A stretch of 64,000 nt of DNA from Chitinophagaceae bacterium (GCA_947476485.1 CANJQU010000003.1:1-64000); one strand, 5' to 3'; positions 1 through 8,946 are shown, numbered from the stretch's first letter. The notes: generated by a model not told the origin, from the letters alone. A program made the numbers and translations.

Positions 1-824
1 GGAGGCAGATCTTCTGTGCTTATTTTCTTTGCCTGCATGCCTATGTGCAGCAACTTATGGTTTTTCTGCCAGGGGCAATCTGTCAGTTCTGTTACTATGG
101 CTATCGGGTCTTCACCCTTAGGCTGCGGGTAGTTGTAATCAAAGTAGTTGATCATCTCCTCTATGCGCACCGCATCGACCGGCGGGCGCTGACCTTCATT
201 TATAAATCTGCGCACATTGCTGTATGATGCCCGGTCTACATCGACCGACATTGTAGATAAGGGATTAACCTTGACATTCATGAAATCATTCTCAGGGTTC
301 TTTTTATATTCTTCTATGCTGGGGTTATAAAACTGAGGCTTTACATAATGTTCAGGCGGCGGCGGTGCGCTTAAATAGGAATAGTTGTTGTGCTCTTCGT
401 ATTTCATGCTGGCGGCGCCGCTTGCGCGTTTGTCATATATCCTGTCTTCTTTCATTTTTGCCGCAGGGGCAACGGTTATCGCATCATTTGTTGTGTGAGT
501 TGTGTTTTCTTTTTTAAGCCTCAGCTTGAAATTTGCGTGCACCGGTTCGGCTGTTCTTATCCTTATTCCCCTTTTTATTTCTTCCTGGTAGTTGGCTGCA
601 GTTGCCTTCAGATCATAGCGACCGTCTTTTACTTTGCCAATGGAATAGCTGCCAGAGGCGTCTGTTACCGTGGTGTATTCAACTTTGTTTTTCTGTAGCA
701 GCGTCACAGTGGCTTTGATACCCTTGTTCGCTTCGTCAGTTACTCTCCCGGAAATGCTGACTTGTGCCAGCGATTGCAGTGATGCTCCCAGCAGCAACAG
801 CAATAGTGCGATCTTTGATTTCAT
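1..824 (-). CDS. vWA domain protein of the YfbK type with N-terminal carboxypeptidase-like domain (C-terminus outside window)
   Basis: Reading leftwards from the ATG at 824 the frame stays open to the window edge, so about 274 residues are seen and the C-terminus is missing. A signal peptide (a Leu-rich stretch ending SLAQ) is followed by a CarboxypepD_reg-like beta domain (VSISGRVTDEANKG, then a YDLKA-type strand) at about residues 22-95. A low-complexity linker with PPPPEHY follows. The segment NPLSTMSVDVDRASYSNVRR and then VRIEEMINYFDYNYPQP is the characteristic N-terminal block of the YfbK family, which precedes a von Willebrand A domain. That vWA domain itself lies outside the window. 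An in-frame ATG at 830 is an alternative start. Probably exported to the periplasm or outer membrane; the function is unknown beyond the family. Confidence 0.85.
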   Translation of the reverse strand, partial: MKSKIALLLLLLGASLQSLAQVSISGRVTDEANKGIKATVTLLQKNKVEYTTVTDASGSYSIGKVKDGRYDLKATAANYQEEIKRGIRIRTAEPVHANFKLRLKKENTTHTTNDAITVAPAAKMKEDRIYDKRASGAASMKYEEHNNYSYLSAPPPPEHYVKPQFYNPSIEEYKKNPENDFMNVKVNPLSTMSVDVDRASYSNVRRFINEGQRPPVDAVRIEEMINYFDYNYPQPKGEDPIAIVTELTDCPWQKNHKLLHIGMQAKKISTEDLP

Positions 825-941
825 GTGCATGTGTTTTCTTATAGACGTAGTAAGGCAACGTTTCCATATGCACTAATGGGTATTTAACATTTCTTTATTG
901 GATATTTCCGATGCATAGCCAGAGGTGCTGTACGCATGAAA

Positions 942-970
942 AAGCGGCCGGGTTCATACCTCGGCCGCTT
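942..970 (-). terminator. Rho-independent terminator of the BNR protein gene
   Basis: A 9-bp GC-rich stem (AAGCGGCCG at 942-950 with CGGCCGCTT at 962-970) encloses an 11-nt loop. Read on the minus strand it is followed by a short T run. It lies just past the stop codon of the gene at 988-3525. Confidence 0.75.
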
Positions 971-987
971 CGGGAATCAATGTTATG

Positions 988-3525
988 TTACTTTCTAATA
1001 GCCTTGATAGAATGGTGATCATCTCCAACGATCACCTCTATATTGTAGACGCCGCTTGCCAATGAGGATGCGTCTATAATCTCTGTATTGATATTTGCGG
1101 ATAAAAGCCGGCCGTTAATATCGGACACCCGCACCTCGAAATTGCCAGGTTTCTGCTGTGCAAACCGTAATTGCCATTTGCTGGTTGTGGGATTAGGGAA
1201 GATGCTGATGCCGGGTTCCGGAGCCTTAGTCTGTCCCGGACCGAGCGTAAGTCTTCTCAGATCCGTTTCCCATATTCCCCTACCGAAAGTAGCTGCCCGC
1301 ACTTTAGAGTTGGCATAACTTAGCTGTATATCATCTACGATCACATTTGGTAAGCCATGATCATAAAGATGCCAGCCAGTGAGCAACGAGTCTGTGTAGT
1401 AAACCCCGATATCGGTGCCTACAAACAATGCTCCCGGCAAACTGGTGTCCACTGCTATGCAGTCTGCAGGAAGGTTAGGCAGATCCATACTAATGTTTGT
1501 CCAGGTGGTACCACCGGTAGTGCTCATGTATACTTTCTTGCCATTCAGGTATCCCGACATTGTTACGTAAACGCGCATTGCGTCCCTCGGGTCTACTGCG
1601 ATACGTGTGATAGCTATAGCGCCGGGCAGGGTACCGGTTACATTTGTCCACGAAGCACCGGCATCTGTGGTGCGATAAATGGTTGCCTGATCTGAAGCAT
1701 AAAGCACCTGACTGTTTGATGCGCCTATAGCCAGGCACAAGGCCCCGCCGGGGAAATTAGCAGTAGTATTGAGGCTGCTGAACGTTGCGCCGGTATCGTG
1801 GGTTACGTGAATATGCTGGAGGCCGAAATAAATATTAGCCACGTTATTAGGATCGCATACGACCGGTGATGTCCAGTTGCCGGTTTCAGGGGCAATGTTT
1901 ATGTAGTTAAAATTGTTGCCCCGGTCATGAGACATATAAAAATCGCCAAACTGGTAAGAGAATACCTGTATGCTGTCATTGATGGGGCTGATAGCGCAAT
2001 TCATTCCATCGTTGCCTCCTACCTGTTTCCATGTGCTGCCGTTGTATGTAAGCGATCCATTGTCCTGAAGACCGGCTATCATAGTGTAAGGACTCTGCCG
2101 GGATGCGCTTGAATAGTACACCTGCGATATCGTGAGCCCATCTGAAATATTCTGCCAGCTAAGCCCGCCATTCCGTGTAACGAATACGCCACCGTCGTTC
2201 CCTGAATAAATAGTAGCGCTATGCAGCGGATTGAAAGTCATTGCATGATTATCGACATGTACATCCTGTGATGGGTTCAGCCGTCCCCATGTGGCACCGC
2301 CATCGATGGACCTGGTCATGAGCATGCCGCATGCGAGCACAAATTGGGAGTCGGTGGGGGATACTGCGAGAACGCGGTCATAGTAGCCGTAAAAGATAGC
2401 TGAGTCAGCCGGTGAAGACGGAGTTGCTGTAAATGTTGCACCGCGGTCATGGGACCATTTCAGAACATTGTCGGCGTCCAAGACCCAGATAGATCGTGGC
2501 GATGCAGGAGACACGGCTATTGTTGCCCGGTCGGAAGCCGGATTGATACCAGCGTATAAAACACTCCATGTGGCGCCGCCATCGACTGACCAAACCAGGT
2601 TTGTGTTATTGACCCCATAAACGGTATCCGGAGCGCCGGGGCGGAATGCCAGGCTGTATACAGGACCGGCAGTATATACACGGAGCCAACTGGCGCCAGC
2701 ATCGACGGTTCTGTAAATGCCGTTCACTGCTGCCGCTAAGAGTATATTGGGGTTCGCCGGATTAATAAGCAGCCTGAGCAACGATTGCCTGGTGGGTTGC
2801 GTAAAGGTCATGCCGGTGGTGGACCATGTATTTCCGCCATCCGTACTTTTCATAACGCCGGCGGAGTAAAGGCCACCCCAAAAGGTATTATACCCATCTA
2901 TAGTGTAGCCGTAACCGTCACCGGTAGCCGCATAAAGGGTATCGGGGTGAATGGGATTGACGGCTATATCTGCGATGCTTAATGAAGGGAAATTGTCGGT
3001 GTTGGTTGTCCAGGTGGCCCCTCCGTTGTGACTGATGTGCACGCCGCCACAGGCAGCGCCTACATATAGGGTATTGGTGTCCAGCGGATCGATGACGACA
3101 CAGTTTATGCGACCAATGCCGTTGCTGTTGAGCGGCACGGTCATAGGACCAAGTGGTTGCCAGCCAGCGCTCGTAGTTCTCCGGGCGCCTCCGGATGAGC
3201 GTTGCGCATTGCTGCTGCGGTTTACTTTTTGCGTTTCCCTGATGAGTACATCGGCGTCTGGCAGGTCTCCGGTAGGGTAGCACCTTGGCTGCACAAAATA
3301 AAACCACCTGTTGAATCTCGCCTGGTCATTATCATGTTCCTCATTGTCATGTTCTTCCGGATCATGTTTTTCCTCCGGATTGTGTAAAACGTGGTATTGG
3401 AAACCCTTCTTTATTTCATATATGTTTCGTTTTTCCAGCGGCTTTCCGGCAACTGAATCAATGGCCTGGGCGAACATTACCGTACTGGCACAGAGGAAAA
3501 TAGCTGTAAGGCAAAGTATGCGCAT
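988..3525 (-). CDS. Secreted BNR/sortilin-like beta-propeller protein with T9SS C-terminal sorting domain
   Basis: 845 residues from the chosen ATG at 3525. An open frame runs 46 codons further upstream, but only this start gives a signal peptide (MRILCLTAIFLCASTVMFAQ). A highly charged Glu/Asp/His segment comes next (about residues 45-70). Then a long series of BNR/sortilin-type propeller repeats follows, with recurring SxDGGxTW-like Asp-box motifs (for example STDGGNTW, SIDGGATW, TTDAGASW). The last 75 residues form a T9SS type A sorting domain (FPNPTTS start, SGVYNIEV near the end). The product should be exported through the Sec system and T9SS to the cell surface or medium. Ligand unknown. 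It shares its whole plan, including the charged N-terminal linker, with the much larger protein at 53655-58961. A perfect -7 box lies at 3569-3576. Confidence 0.9.
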   Translation of the reverse strand: MRILCLTAIFLCASTVMFAQAIDSVAGKPLEKRNIYEIKKGFQYHVLHNPEEKHDPEEHDNEEHDNDQARFNRWFYFVQPRCYPTGDLPDADVLIRETQKVNRSSNAQRSSGGARRTTSAGWQPLGPMTVPLNSNGIGRINCVVIDPLDTNTLYVGAACGGVHISHNGGATWTTNTDNFPSLSIADIAVNPIHPDTLYAATGDGYGYTIDGYNTFWGGLYSAGVMKSTDGGNTWSTTGMTFTQPTRQSLLRLLINPANPNILLAAAVNGIYRTVDAGASWLRVYTAGPVYSLAFRPGAPDTVYGVNNTNLVWSVDGGATWSVLYAGINPASDRATIAVSPASPRSIWVLDADNVLKWSHDRGATFTATPSSPADSAIFYGYYDRVLAVSPTDSQFVLACGMLMTRSIDGGATWGRLNPSQDVHVDNHAMTFNPLHSATIYSGNDGGVFVTRNGGLSWQNISDGLTISQVYYSSASRQSPYTMIAGLQDNGSLTYNGSTWKQVGGNDGMNCAISPINDSIQVFSYQFGDFYMSHDRGNNFNYINIAPETGNWTSPVVCDPNNVANIYFGLQHIHVTHDTGATFSSLNTTANFPGGALCLAIGASNSQVLYASDQATIYRTTDAGASWTNVTGTLPGAIAITRIAVDPRDAMRVYVTMSGYLNGKKVYMSTTGGTTWTNISMDLPNLPADCIAVDTSLPGALFVGTDIGVYYTDSLLTGWHLYDHGLPNVIVDDIQLSYANSKVRAATFGRGIWETDLRRLTLGPGQTKAPEPGISIFPNPTTSKWQLRFAQQKPGNFEVRVSDINGRLLSANINTEIIDASSLASGVYNIEVIVGDDHHSIKAIRK

Positions 3526-3568
3526 GACGAGGAATTTAAATGACCAGACAAAAATACGGGATATAGTG

Positions 3569-3576
3569 CAAAAGTA
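3569..3576 (-). promoter_or_regulatory. Bacteroidota -7 box (TACTTTTG) for the BNR protein gene
   Basis: Perfect TAnnTTTG match on the minus strand, 44 nt upstream of the chosen ATG at 3525. It also argues against the upstream in-frame starts, which would lie before the promoter. Confidence 0.55.
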
Positions 3577-3645
3577 GCGGCGGGCGAGATACATGTTCTG
3601 GAATGTGAAATAGTTAAGGTTGTTGAAAAATATTGAAACCAAAGC

Positions 3646-3675
3646 ATTGTCTTTATCCGCCATTTTATATATTTG
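3646..3675 (+). promoter_or_regulatory. Promoter: ATTG, 18 nt, TATATTTG
   Basis: A perfect -7 box TATATTTG at 3668-3675 is preceded 18 nt upstream by ATTG, close to the TTTG -33 element. It would drive the gene at 3751 with a leader of about 70 nt. Confidence 0.5.
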
Positions 3676-3702
3676 TAGCAGAAGTGTGATATTTTCAACA
3701 AC

Positions 3703-3732
3703 CCCCCGGCTGTACTATAGGCTATCCGGGGG
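3703..3732 (+). promoter_or_regulatory. GC-rich hairpin in the leader of the gene at 3751
   Basis: CCCCCGG at 3703-3709 pairs with CCGGGGG at 3726-3732 around a 16-nt loop, ending 18 nt before the ATG. It lies inside the predicted leader. It could be an mRNA-stabilising or translational control element, or chance pairing. Confidence 0.3.
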
Positions 3733-3750
3733 CAAAAACAAACATTGAAT

Positions 3751-4194
3751 ATGCTATCTCGCCTTAGAGTTTTGCTTTGTGTATCCTTTTTATTATTGAG
3801 CGTGTCGGCTTCAAAGGCCGGAGATAATGATTTCCTAAGGCACAACAAATTTTTTTACATCTGCTCCATAAAAAGGGAGTGTACCAATTGCTTTGATTGC
3901 GGCAAGCAGCGATACAATATAAAGATCGAGAACAGGCTTGAGAAAAAGATAAAGAGTATCTCCTATTGTTACTATTCTGAGGTTTACAATAAGCTGCTTA
4001 CCAAGGAAGCAAAAATTTCGGGTGATCGCATTGATCCCCGTTCAATAGGTCATTTTTACATCTGCGTACCGGAAGGCCAGCATTGGACCATCACTGAGGT
4101 GGTGTATACCGATGGCAGCACTGAGAATTTCAAGCTGAATGAAAGGCTGCAGAACTTTATACAGGAGCCGGATGAGTGTGATTGTAACGATTAA
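3751..4194 (+). CDS. Secreted hypothetical protein, Cys-rich
   Basis: 147 residues. The start is the ATG at 3751; a TTG two codons earlier is less likely. A signal peptide (SRLRVLLCVSFLLLSVSASKAG) is followed by a small domain with cysteine pairs CSIKRECTNCFDCG near residues 38-50 and CDC at the C-terminus. Several cysteines in an exported protein suggest disulfides. I do not recognise the family. It is divergently placed from the BNR protein gene, with separate promoters in the 225-bp gap. Confidence 0.7.
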   Translation: MLSRLRVLLCVSFLLLSVSASKAGDNDFLRHNKFFYICSIKRECTNCFDCGKQRYNIKIENRLEKKIKSISYCYYSEVYNKLLTKEAKISGDRIDPRSIGHFYICVPEGQHWTITEVVYTDGSTENFKLNERLQNFIQEPDECDCND

Positions 4195-4319
4195 CTAAGA
4201 TTTGTTGGATATAAGGATTGAAAGATATGTGATTTTACAGGTGATTTCCTGTAAGAGTTCTAATTCCAAATCTGTGATGTGCGCCAACCAATATTCATTT
4301 TCCTTTTTTTAACGCTGAA

Positions 4320-4739
4320 ATGATCTACGGCGATGTTACTCATAACATCATAGGCTGTGCCATGCGGGTACACAGCAAACTTGGCAACGGGTTCCAGGAA
4401 GTTATCTACCAAAGAGCATTAGCCATTGAGATGCAAAAAAGCAACCTGGCATTTGCAAGGGAATTGGAGATGACAATTTTTTATGACACAATTGAAATTG
4501 GTAAAAGGAGAGTTGATTTTTTTGTTGAAAATAAGATCGTTGTAGAGCTGAAATCTGTAATAAAACTTGATGATTTACATCTGGCTCAATGCAGAAATTA
4601 CCTGGAGGCTTTTGACAAACCGGTTGGACTACTAATTAATTTTGGCTCCGCAAGCCTCGACTATAAACGGATATACAACACAAAACATCCAGAGGCGAAT
4701 GCGGAAAAAACAAAATTCAAGGATAATAAGATATTATGA
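4320..4739 (+). CDS. GxxExxY protein (PD-(D/E)XK nuclease-like fold)
   Basis: 139 residues. It carries the family signature GFQEVIY at about residues 25-31. A core with RVDFFVENKIVVELKSV resembles the D-x(n)-ExK catalytic strand pair of PD-(D/E)XK enzymes, and a LHLAQCRNYL helix follows. These small proteins are common as solitary genes in Bacteroidota. A nuclease activity is suggested by the fold but not established here. The gene stands alone between a secreted protein gene and convergent fhs. The length is normal for the family. Confidence 0.85.
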   Translation: MIYGDVTHNIIGCAMRVHSKLGNGFQEVIYQRALAIEMQKSNLAFARELEMTIFYDTIEIGKRRVDFFVENKIVVELKSVIKLDDLHLAQCRNYLEAFDKPVGLLINFGSASLDYKRIYNTKHPEANAEKTKFKDNKIL

Positions 4740-4775
4740 TATTATTATCCTTGAATCCAATGAATCTTAGTCGGG

Positions 4776-6467
4776 TTAACTCAGTCCCTCAATATTTCCA
4801 TCGACCAGCTTGATGTGCATTGCCTGTGGGTCTTTTGGCAGACCCGGCATGCGCATTATCTCACCGGCCACGGCTACTATAAACCCGGCGCCGGCATTGA
4901 TAACAAGGTCGCGGATATTGATGGTAAAGCCTTCCGGCGCGTTTACTTTCTTTTCATCGTCAGAGAAGGAATATTGAGTTTTAGCAATACATACCGGCAG
5001 GTGGCCCCAACCATTTGCTTCAAACTGCTTCAGCTTTGCAAAAGCGCCGCCATTAAATATCACTTCTTTAGCGCGATAGATTTTCGTAGCTATCTTCTCG
5101 ATCTTGGTTTTGATGTGGTCTTCGAGATCATAAGTGAAGTTGATATCTTTTGAAGGATTGTTCTCAATTACGTTTATTACTTTTTGTGCCAGGTCAGCCG
5201 CGCCTTCGCCGCCCTTGGTAAAGCCATTGTTTATAGCAAATACCACACCTTCTTTTTCGCAGAAGTGTGTGAGGAAATCGATCTCATCAGGCGTATCATG
5301 CTTGAACTTATTGAAGGATACCACCACGCTCTGTCCAAAATTTTTCATATTCTGGATGTGGCGCTGCAGATTGGGTATGCCGGCAATAAGGGCTTCCATG
5401 TTTGGTTTGTTGATCTCGGCAGCTACTACACCACCATGCAGCTTCAGGGCGCCGGAAGTTACCACGATCACTGTAGCCTTTGGCCTTAAACCAGACAAAC
5501 GGCATTTTATATCCAGGAACTTCTCTGCCCCGAGGTCACTGCCGAAGCCGGATTCTGTAACCACATAATCGCAGCAGCTCAGGGCCATTTTTGTAGCCAG
5601 TACGGTATTGCAACCATGGGCGATATTGGCAAAAGGTCCGCCGTGAACGAAAGCTGTGGTCTGCTCCGTAGTTTGTACCAGGTTAGGCAGAAGAGCATCT
5701 TTCAACAGAACCGTGATGGCCTCAGCGACACCAAGATCCTTAACTGTAAACGGTTTTTTCTCAACGGTATAGCCCAAAACAATGCGTTCGATCCTTGCCT
5801 GCAGGTCATCGGCATCAGATGCCAGGCAGAAAAGCGCCATGATCTCAGATGCGGGTGTAATATCAAAACCGGCTTCAGTAGGTATTCCGTTTGCACTGCC
5901 ACCCAAACCCGTAACAATGCTTCTTAGCGAGCGGTCGTTCACGTCAGCTACACGACGCCATACAATGCGTTCCAGCGCTTTGGGCGTATGCCTGTTCTGG
6001 TACTGGTAGTTATCAAGCAGCGCAGCTATCATATTGTTGGCACAGGTGATGGCATGGAAGTCACCGGTAAAGTGAAGGTTAATATCTTCCATGGGCAGTA
6101 CCTGTGAGTATCCGCCACCGGCTGCGCCGCCTTTCATGCCGAAGCAAGGGCCAAGGCTGGGTTCGCGTAATGCAACTGCAGCTTTTTTACCAACGAAATT
6201 CAGCCCTAGCGAAAGCGCTACGCTGGTTACTGTCTTGCCTACGCCAGCTTTGTTTGGCGTAATAGCGGTTATCAGTATCAGATTGCTTTTTTTGATCTTC
6301 TCTTCATTGATATAGGACAGTGGCACCTTGGCCTTGTACTTGCCATAAGGGATAATATCCTCAGGATCAATGCCGATGTTCTCTGCGATCTGTGAGATCG
6401 GTTTTAATACTGTAGTGCGTGATATCTCAATATCTGATGGAAATGGTTTCGTTGCTGTTTCCGACAT
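4776..6467 (-). CDS. fhs: Formate--tetrahydrofolate ligase
   Basis: 563 residues, the usual length. The enzyme joins formate to tetrahydrofolate at the cost of ATP, feeding 10-formyl-THF into one-carbon metabolism in the cytoplasm. Family blocks are clear: [20 protein letters not shown], then [31 protein letters not shown] and the PGLPKDP C-terminal block. The ATP-binding P-loop reads [10 protein letters not shown] rather than the commoner GEGKT form. The ATG at 6467 starts [12 protein letters not shown], matching the family start. The gene is monocistronic, with convergent and divergent neighbours that have no visible folate link. Confidence 0.96.
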   Translation of the reverse strand: MSETATKPFPSDIEISRTTVLKPISQIAENIGIDPEDIIPYGKYKAKVPLSYINEEKIKKSNLILITAITPNKAGVGKTVTSVALSLGLNFVGKKAAVALREPSLGPCFGMKGGAAGGGYSQVLPMEDINLHFTGDFHAITCANNMIAALLDNYQYQNRHTPKALERIVWRRVADVNDRSLRSIVTGLGGSANGIPTEAGFDITPASEIMALFCLASDADDLQARIERIVLGYTVEKKPFTVKDLGVAEAITVLLKDALLPNLVQTTEQTTAFVHGGPFANIAHGCNTVLATKMALSCCDYVVTESGFGSDLGAEKFLDIKCRLSGLRPKATVIVVTSGALKLHGGVVAAEINKPNMEALIAGIPNLQRHIQNMKNFGQSVVVSFNKFKHDTPDEIDFLTHFCEKEGVVFAINNGFTKGGEGAADLAQKVINVIENNPSKDINFTYDLEDHIKTKIEKIATKIYRAKEVIFNGGAFAKLKQFEANGWGHLPVCIAKTQYSFSDDEKKVNAPEGFTINIRDLVINAGAGFIVAVAGEIMRMPGLPKDPQAMHIKLVDGNIEGLS

Positions 6468-6625
6468 GGTTGTTTTTTTAGACTTTAAATATAAACAAGT
6501 TCCTGAGTATTTATATAGAACATCATTTCAAAAAGTTATTCCTGGAAAACAGAAAACTGAAAATTGGGTTAAAAGACTGCCGGCCTCATGTATATTTCCG
6601 TATTATCGGTAACTTACGGCTGATA

Positions 6626-7912
6626 ATGGACAAGATCAAGATGAAATTCCGGTTACTGGCAATTGTGTTGGTTTCGCTAGCCTGTAATGTTCCCGCATTC
6701 GCTTCAAAAATATTCATCCCGATGGACGCTGAAGGGCAGGCGAACCACCTGAAGGCCTATGGTGTTGCCTATGCAACCCTTAAGGCCGGCATCCAGATGG
6801 ACTGGCTGCTTAATTACAAAGGCGGCAGTTTCGGGTTGGACCAGTCTGATGCAGTGGAACGGATGTGCAAGCTACGAGGGGTTACCTATGAAGTGATGAG
6901 CGATGCACAATACAACGGTATCCTTAACGCAATAAATGATCCTGATTTTAACGGAGATATCATAAAACTTGAGAAGCCGCCGAGGGTAGCGGTATACACA
7001 CCGCCAGGCAAAGAGCCGTGGGATGATGCGGTAACACTTGTGCTTACGTATGCCGAAATACCCTTTGATAAAGTGTATGATGATGAGGTGCTTGCCGATG
7101 GGCTTGTGAAGTATGACTGGCTGCACCTGCATCATGAGGATTTTACGGGGCAGTATGGAAAATTCTATGCCCAGTTCCACAATGCGCCCTGGTATCAGAA
7201 AGACCAGAGAGAGGCAGAAGAGCAGGCTGCCAAGCATGGCTTTAAGAAGGTATCACAATTGAAGCTGGCAATAGCGAAAAAACTGCGTGACTTTGTGGCC
7301 GGTGGCGGGTATATGTTTGCAATGTGCTCGGCAACGGACTCTTATGATATAGCGCTGGCTGCTGAGGGAGTAGATATCTGCTCTGACATGTATGACGGGG
7401 ACGCCCAAGACCCGAATGCGCAGAAAAAGCTGGACTTTACAAAATGCCTTGCGTTCAAAGACTTTTCCCTGATCACCGATCCGCTTCATTATGAGTATTC
7501 CAACATAGATAATACGGAGCCGCGCATGCAGGTAGTGCAAAAAAATGTTGACTATTTTACGTTGTTCACCTTTTCAGCGAAGTTTGATCCTGTGCCGGCG
7601 ATGCTTTGCCAGAACCATACGACGACCATCAAAGGTTTTATGGGGCAGACAACAGCATTCAGGAAAGAAGTGTTAAAATCGAGTGTGCTGGTGATGGGCG
7701 AATACAAGCCTGTAAATGAGGCCCGGTACATACATGGTGAATTCGGCAAAGGTACCTGGACCTTTTATGGCGGTCATGACCCGGAGGATTACCAGCATAT
7801 GGTCTATGACCCGCCAACAGAATTAAGCCTGCATCCCAGTTCGCCGGGCTACAGGCTCATATTGAACAATGTATTATTTCCGGCAGCGAAGAAGAAGCCA
7901 AGGAAAACTTAG
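6626..7912 (+). CDS. Exported protein of unknown function, conserved in Bacteroidota
   Basis: 428 residues with a signal peptide (MKFRLLAIVLVSLACNVPAFA; an internal ATG at 6641 is equally plausible as start). The mature part begins SKIFIPMDAEGQANHLKAYG. I recall similar Bacteroidota proteins carrying the label 'asparagine synthetase B', but I see no glutaminase N-terminal Cys or AsnB P-loop here, so I do not use that name. The region with VAVYTPPGKEPWDDAV, then FVAGGGYMFAMCSATDSYD, and a late GKGTWTFYGGHDPEDY resembles class I amidotransferase/ThuA-like flavodoxin folds. That is inference only. A periplasmic location is likely. It is transcribed divergently from fhs. Confidence 0.75.
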   Translation: MDKIKMKFRLLAIVLVSLACNVPAFASKIFIPMDAEGQANHLKAYGVAYATLKAGIQMDWLLNYKGGSFGLDQSDAVERMCKLRGVTYEVMSDAQYNGILNAINDPDFNGDIIKLEKPPRVAVYTPPGKEPWDDAVTLVLTYAEIPFDKVYDDEVLADGLVKYDWLHLHHEDFTGQYGKFYAQFHNAPWYQKDQREAEEQAAKHGFKKVSQLKLAIAKKLRDFVAGGGYMFAMCSATDSYDIALAAEGVDICSDMYDGDAQDPNAQKKLDFTKCLAFKDFSLITDPLHYEYSNIDNTEPRMQVVQKNVDYFTLFTFSAKFDPVPAMLCQNHTTTIKGFMGQTTAFRKEVLKSSVLVMGEYKPVNEARYIHGEFGKGTWTFYGGHDPEDYQHMVYDPPTELSLHPSSPGYRLILNNVLFPAAKKKPRKT

Positions 7913-7936
7913 TGAATATGAGATGCAACGCGGCTA

Positions 7937-8107
7937 CTAAGCCTTATTTTTTCCCTTATCCTCATCATTATCTATACCCATGATGCTATTTAATGCATCT
8001 TCAAGGTCTTTATCTGTTTCGCCGCCCGATAGCGGGTACTCAGTTTTGAGATTTTCGGCCAATTCGTCGTCTTCTTTATCAACTTTTTTTTCATCTGGAT
8101 TTGCCAT
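7937..8107 (-). CDS. Small acidic protein of unknown function
   Basis: 56 residues from the ATG at 8107 (MANPDEKKVDKEDDELAENL). About half the residues are Asp, Glu or Lys, and no hydrophobic core is evident, so it is probably disordered and cytoplasmic. An open frame extends upstream, but that extension (Cys/Trp-rich) looks non-coding. It is convergent with the gene at 6626 and lies 24 nt from its stop. Coding status is moderately supported by the clean start and the composition. Confidence 0.5.
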   Translation of the reverse strand: MANPDEKKVDKEDDELAENLKTEYPLSGGETDKDLEDALNSIMGIDNDEDKGKNKA

Positions 8108-8237
8108 AACATTTGGTTTAGTAATAACAATACAAAACTGTGCCTCCGACCAACCGGTTTTCTGCCAGCCGGGCGATGCCATGCAGTTTAACCGCAAATG
8201 ATTTCCAGATGAAAAAAACTGTTAAGCGGAAATAAAT

Positions 8238-8245
8238 TAAATTTG
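8238..8245 (+). promoter_or_regulatory. -7 box TAAATTTG immediately before the DUF983 gene
   Basis: A perfect TAnnTTTG match that ends 7 nt before the ATG at 8253. Transcription should begin at or next to the start codon, giving a leaderless or nearly leaderless mRNA. Confidence 0.55.
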
Positions 8246-8252
8246 CAGCCCA

Positions 8253-8681
8253 ATGGCTTCTTCTTCAAAAAAACCGTCCTTACTTCCTGCAATGCTTACT
8301 ATGAAGTGCCCAAGTTGCAGGCGGAGCTCAGTGTTTATAAATAAAGGTGTTTTTCCGCTGGGCAAGTGCCTTGCGCTGAAGGACGAATGCGAAATATGCG
8401 GGCAAAGAATGAAATCGGAGAGCAACAACGGGGGCGGCATCAACTATGCGCTTACTATGATACTGTTCTTCCTCAACGTGCTTTGGTACTGGCCTGTTTT
8501 CGGCCTGTCTTATAAGGATAACAGCGTTTTTTACTTCCTTGGCGTGAGTATTGTTATTGTTCTGATCGCGCAGCCCTACCTTATGCGACTCTCGAGAATA
8601 ATATACCTGTATATGTATACCGCCTTCGGTCATTCGAGAAGGGTGCCTGTAGAAGAGGAAACCTCAAACCCCTCCCGATAG
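8253..8681 (+). CDS. DUF983 family membrane protein
   Basis: 142 residues. The N-terminus has two zinc-finger-like CxxC pairs (CPSCRRSSVF and CEICGQRM). Two transmembrane helices follow at about residues 65-85 (ALTMILFFLNVLWYWPVFGL) and 92-112 (FYFLGVSIVIVLIAQPYLM). This is the DUF983 layout, a small inner-membrane protein with unknown role. The last residues (TSNPSR) are read from a C-rich imperfect inverted repeat (CCCCTCCCGATAGTCAGGGG) that reaches past the stop codon. Such repeats lie between genes in Bacteroidota. Confidence 0.85.
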   Translation: MASSSKKPSLLPAMLTMKCPSCRRSSVFINKGVFPLGKCLALKDECEICGQRMKSESNNGGGINYALTMILFFLNVLWYWPVFGLSYKDNSVFYFLGVSIVIVLIAQPYLMRLSRIIYLYMYTAFGHSRRVPVEEETSNPSR

Positions 8682-8764
8682 TCAGGGGCTTCGCTGGTGA
8701 ATATATTTTCGGCGTTGAGATCTTATTGAACCGAAAGTGCAATAAGATTACCCATAAAAATCAT

Positions 8765-8772
8765 TAACTTTG
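8765..8772 (+). promoter_or_regulatory. -7 box TAACTTTG of the candidate small RNA
   Basis: A perfect TAnnTTTG match. The predicted start is near 8779, at the base of a structured region that ends in a terminator. No clear TTTG -33 element is seen at the usual distance. Confidence 0.45.
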
Positions 8773-8778
8773 TTCCGG

Positions 8779-8860
8779 TGCCAAACCTCGGGCTGCAACG
8801 GGTAAGCAATTACCAGGCTTGCAGCACCAGCAAAGCCTCTGTGAAAACGGAGGCTTTTGT
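8779..8860 (+). ncRNA. Candidate small structured RNA with own promoter and terminator (family not recognised)
   Basis: About 82 nt, no open frame. GCTGCAA at 8792-8798 pairs with TTGCAGC at 8819-8825 (7 bp). Inside this, GGTAA at 8801-8805 pairs with TTACC at 8810-8814 and is closed by a GCAA tetraloop of GNRA type. A few nt later comes a 10-bp terminator hairpin (8832-8857) and then a T-rich tail. A -7 box lies just upstream. It could be a free small RNA or a leader/attenuator for the TPR gene starting at 8947. It does not match any riboswitch consensus I know. The pairing is seen in one sequence only. Confidence 0.45.
8832..8857 (+). terminator. Rho-independent terminator, copy 1 of a repeated hairpin
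   Basis: AAAGCCTCTG (8832-8841) pairs with CGGAGGCTTT (8848-8857) with one G-T wobble and a 6-nt loop, followed by TGTGTGTTT. At least 31 bp (8831-8861) are identical to the hairpin at 13058-13088. Confidence 0.65.
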
Positions 8861-8946
8861 GTGTTTGCGCTCACGGTCGACCATACTGAGGAACGGCTAC
8901 TTCTAAAACAACCTGAAATTTTCCTATTTTGAGGTGAAAAAGGAAT

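Noticed and set aside
6626-7912. Naming the exported protein asparagine synthetase B
   Set aside because: No glutaminase Cys2 or synthetase P-loop is present and the protein carries a signal peptide; the label seems to be a database carry-over.
8779-8860. Assignment of the candidate RNA to preQ1, SAM-II or another known riboswitch
   Set aside because: The stem layout and conserved loop sequences of those families are not matched, and the downstream gene does not fit such a ligand.
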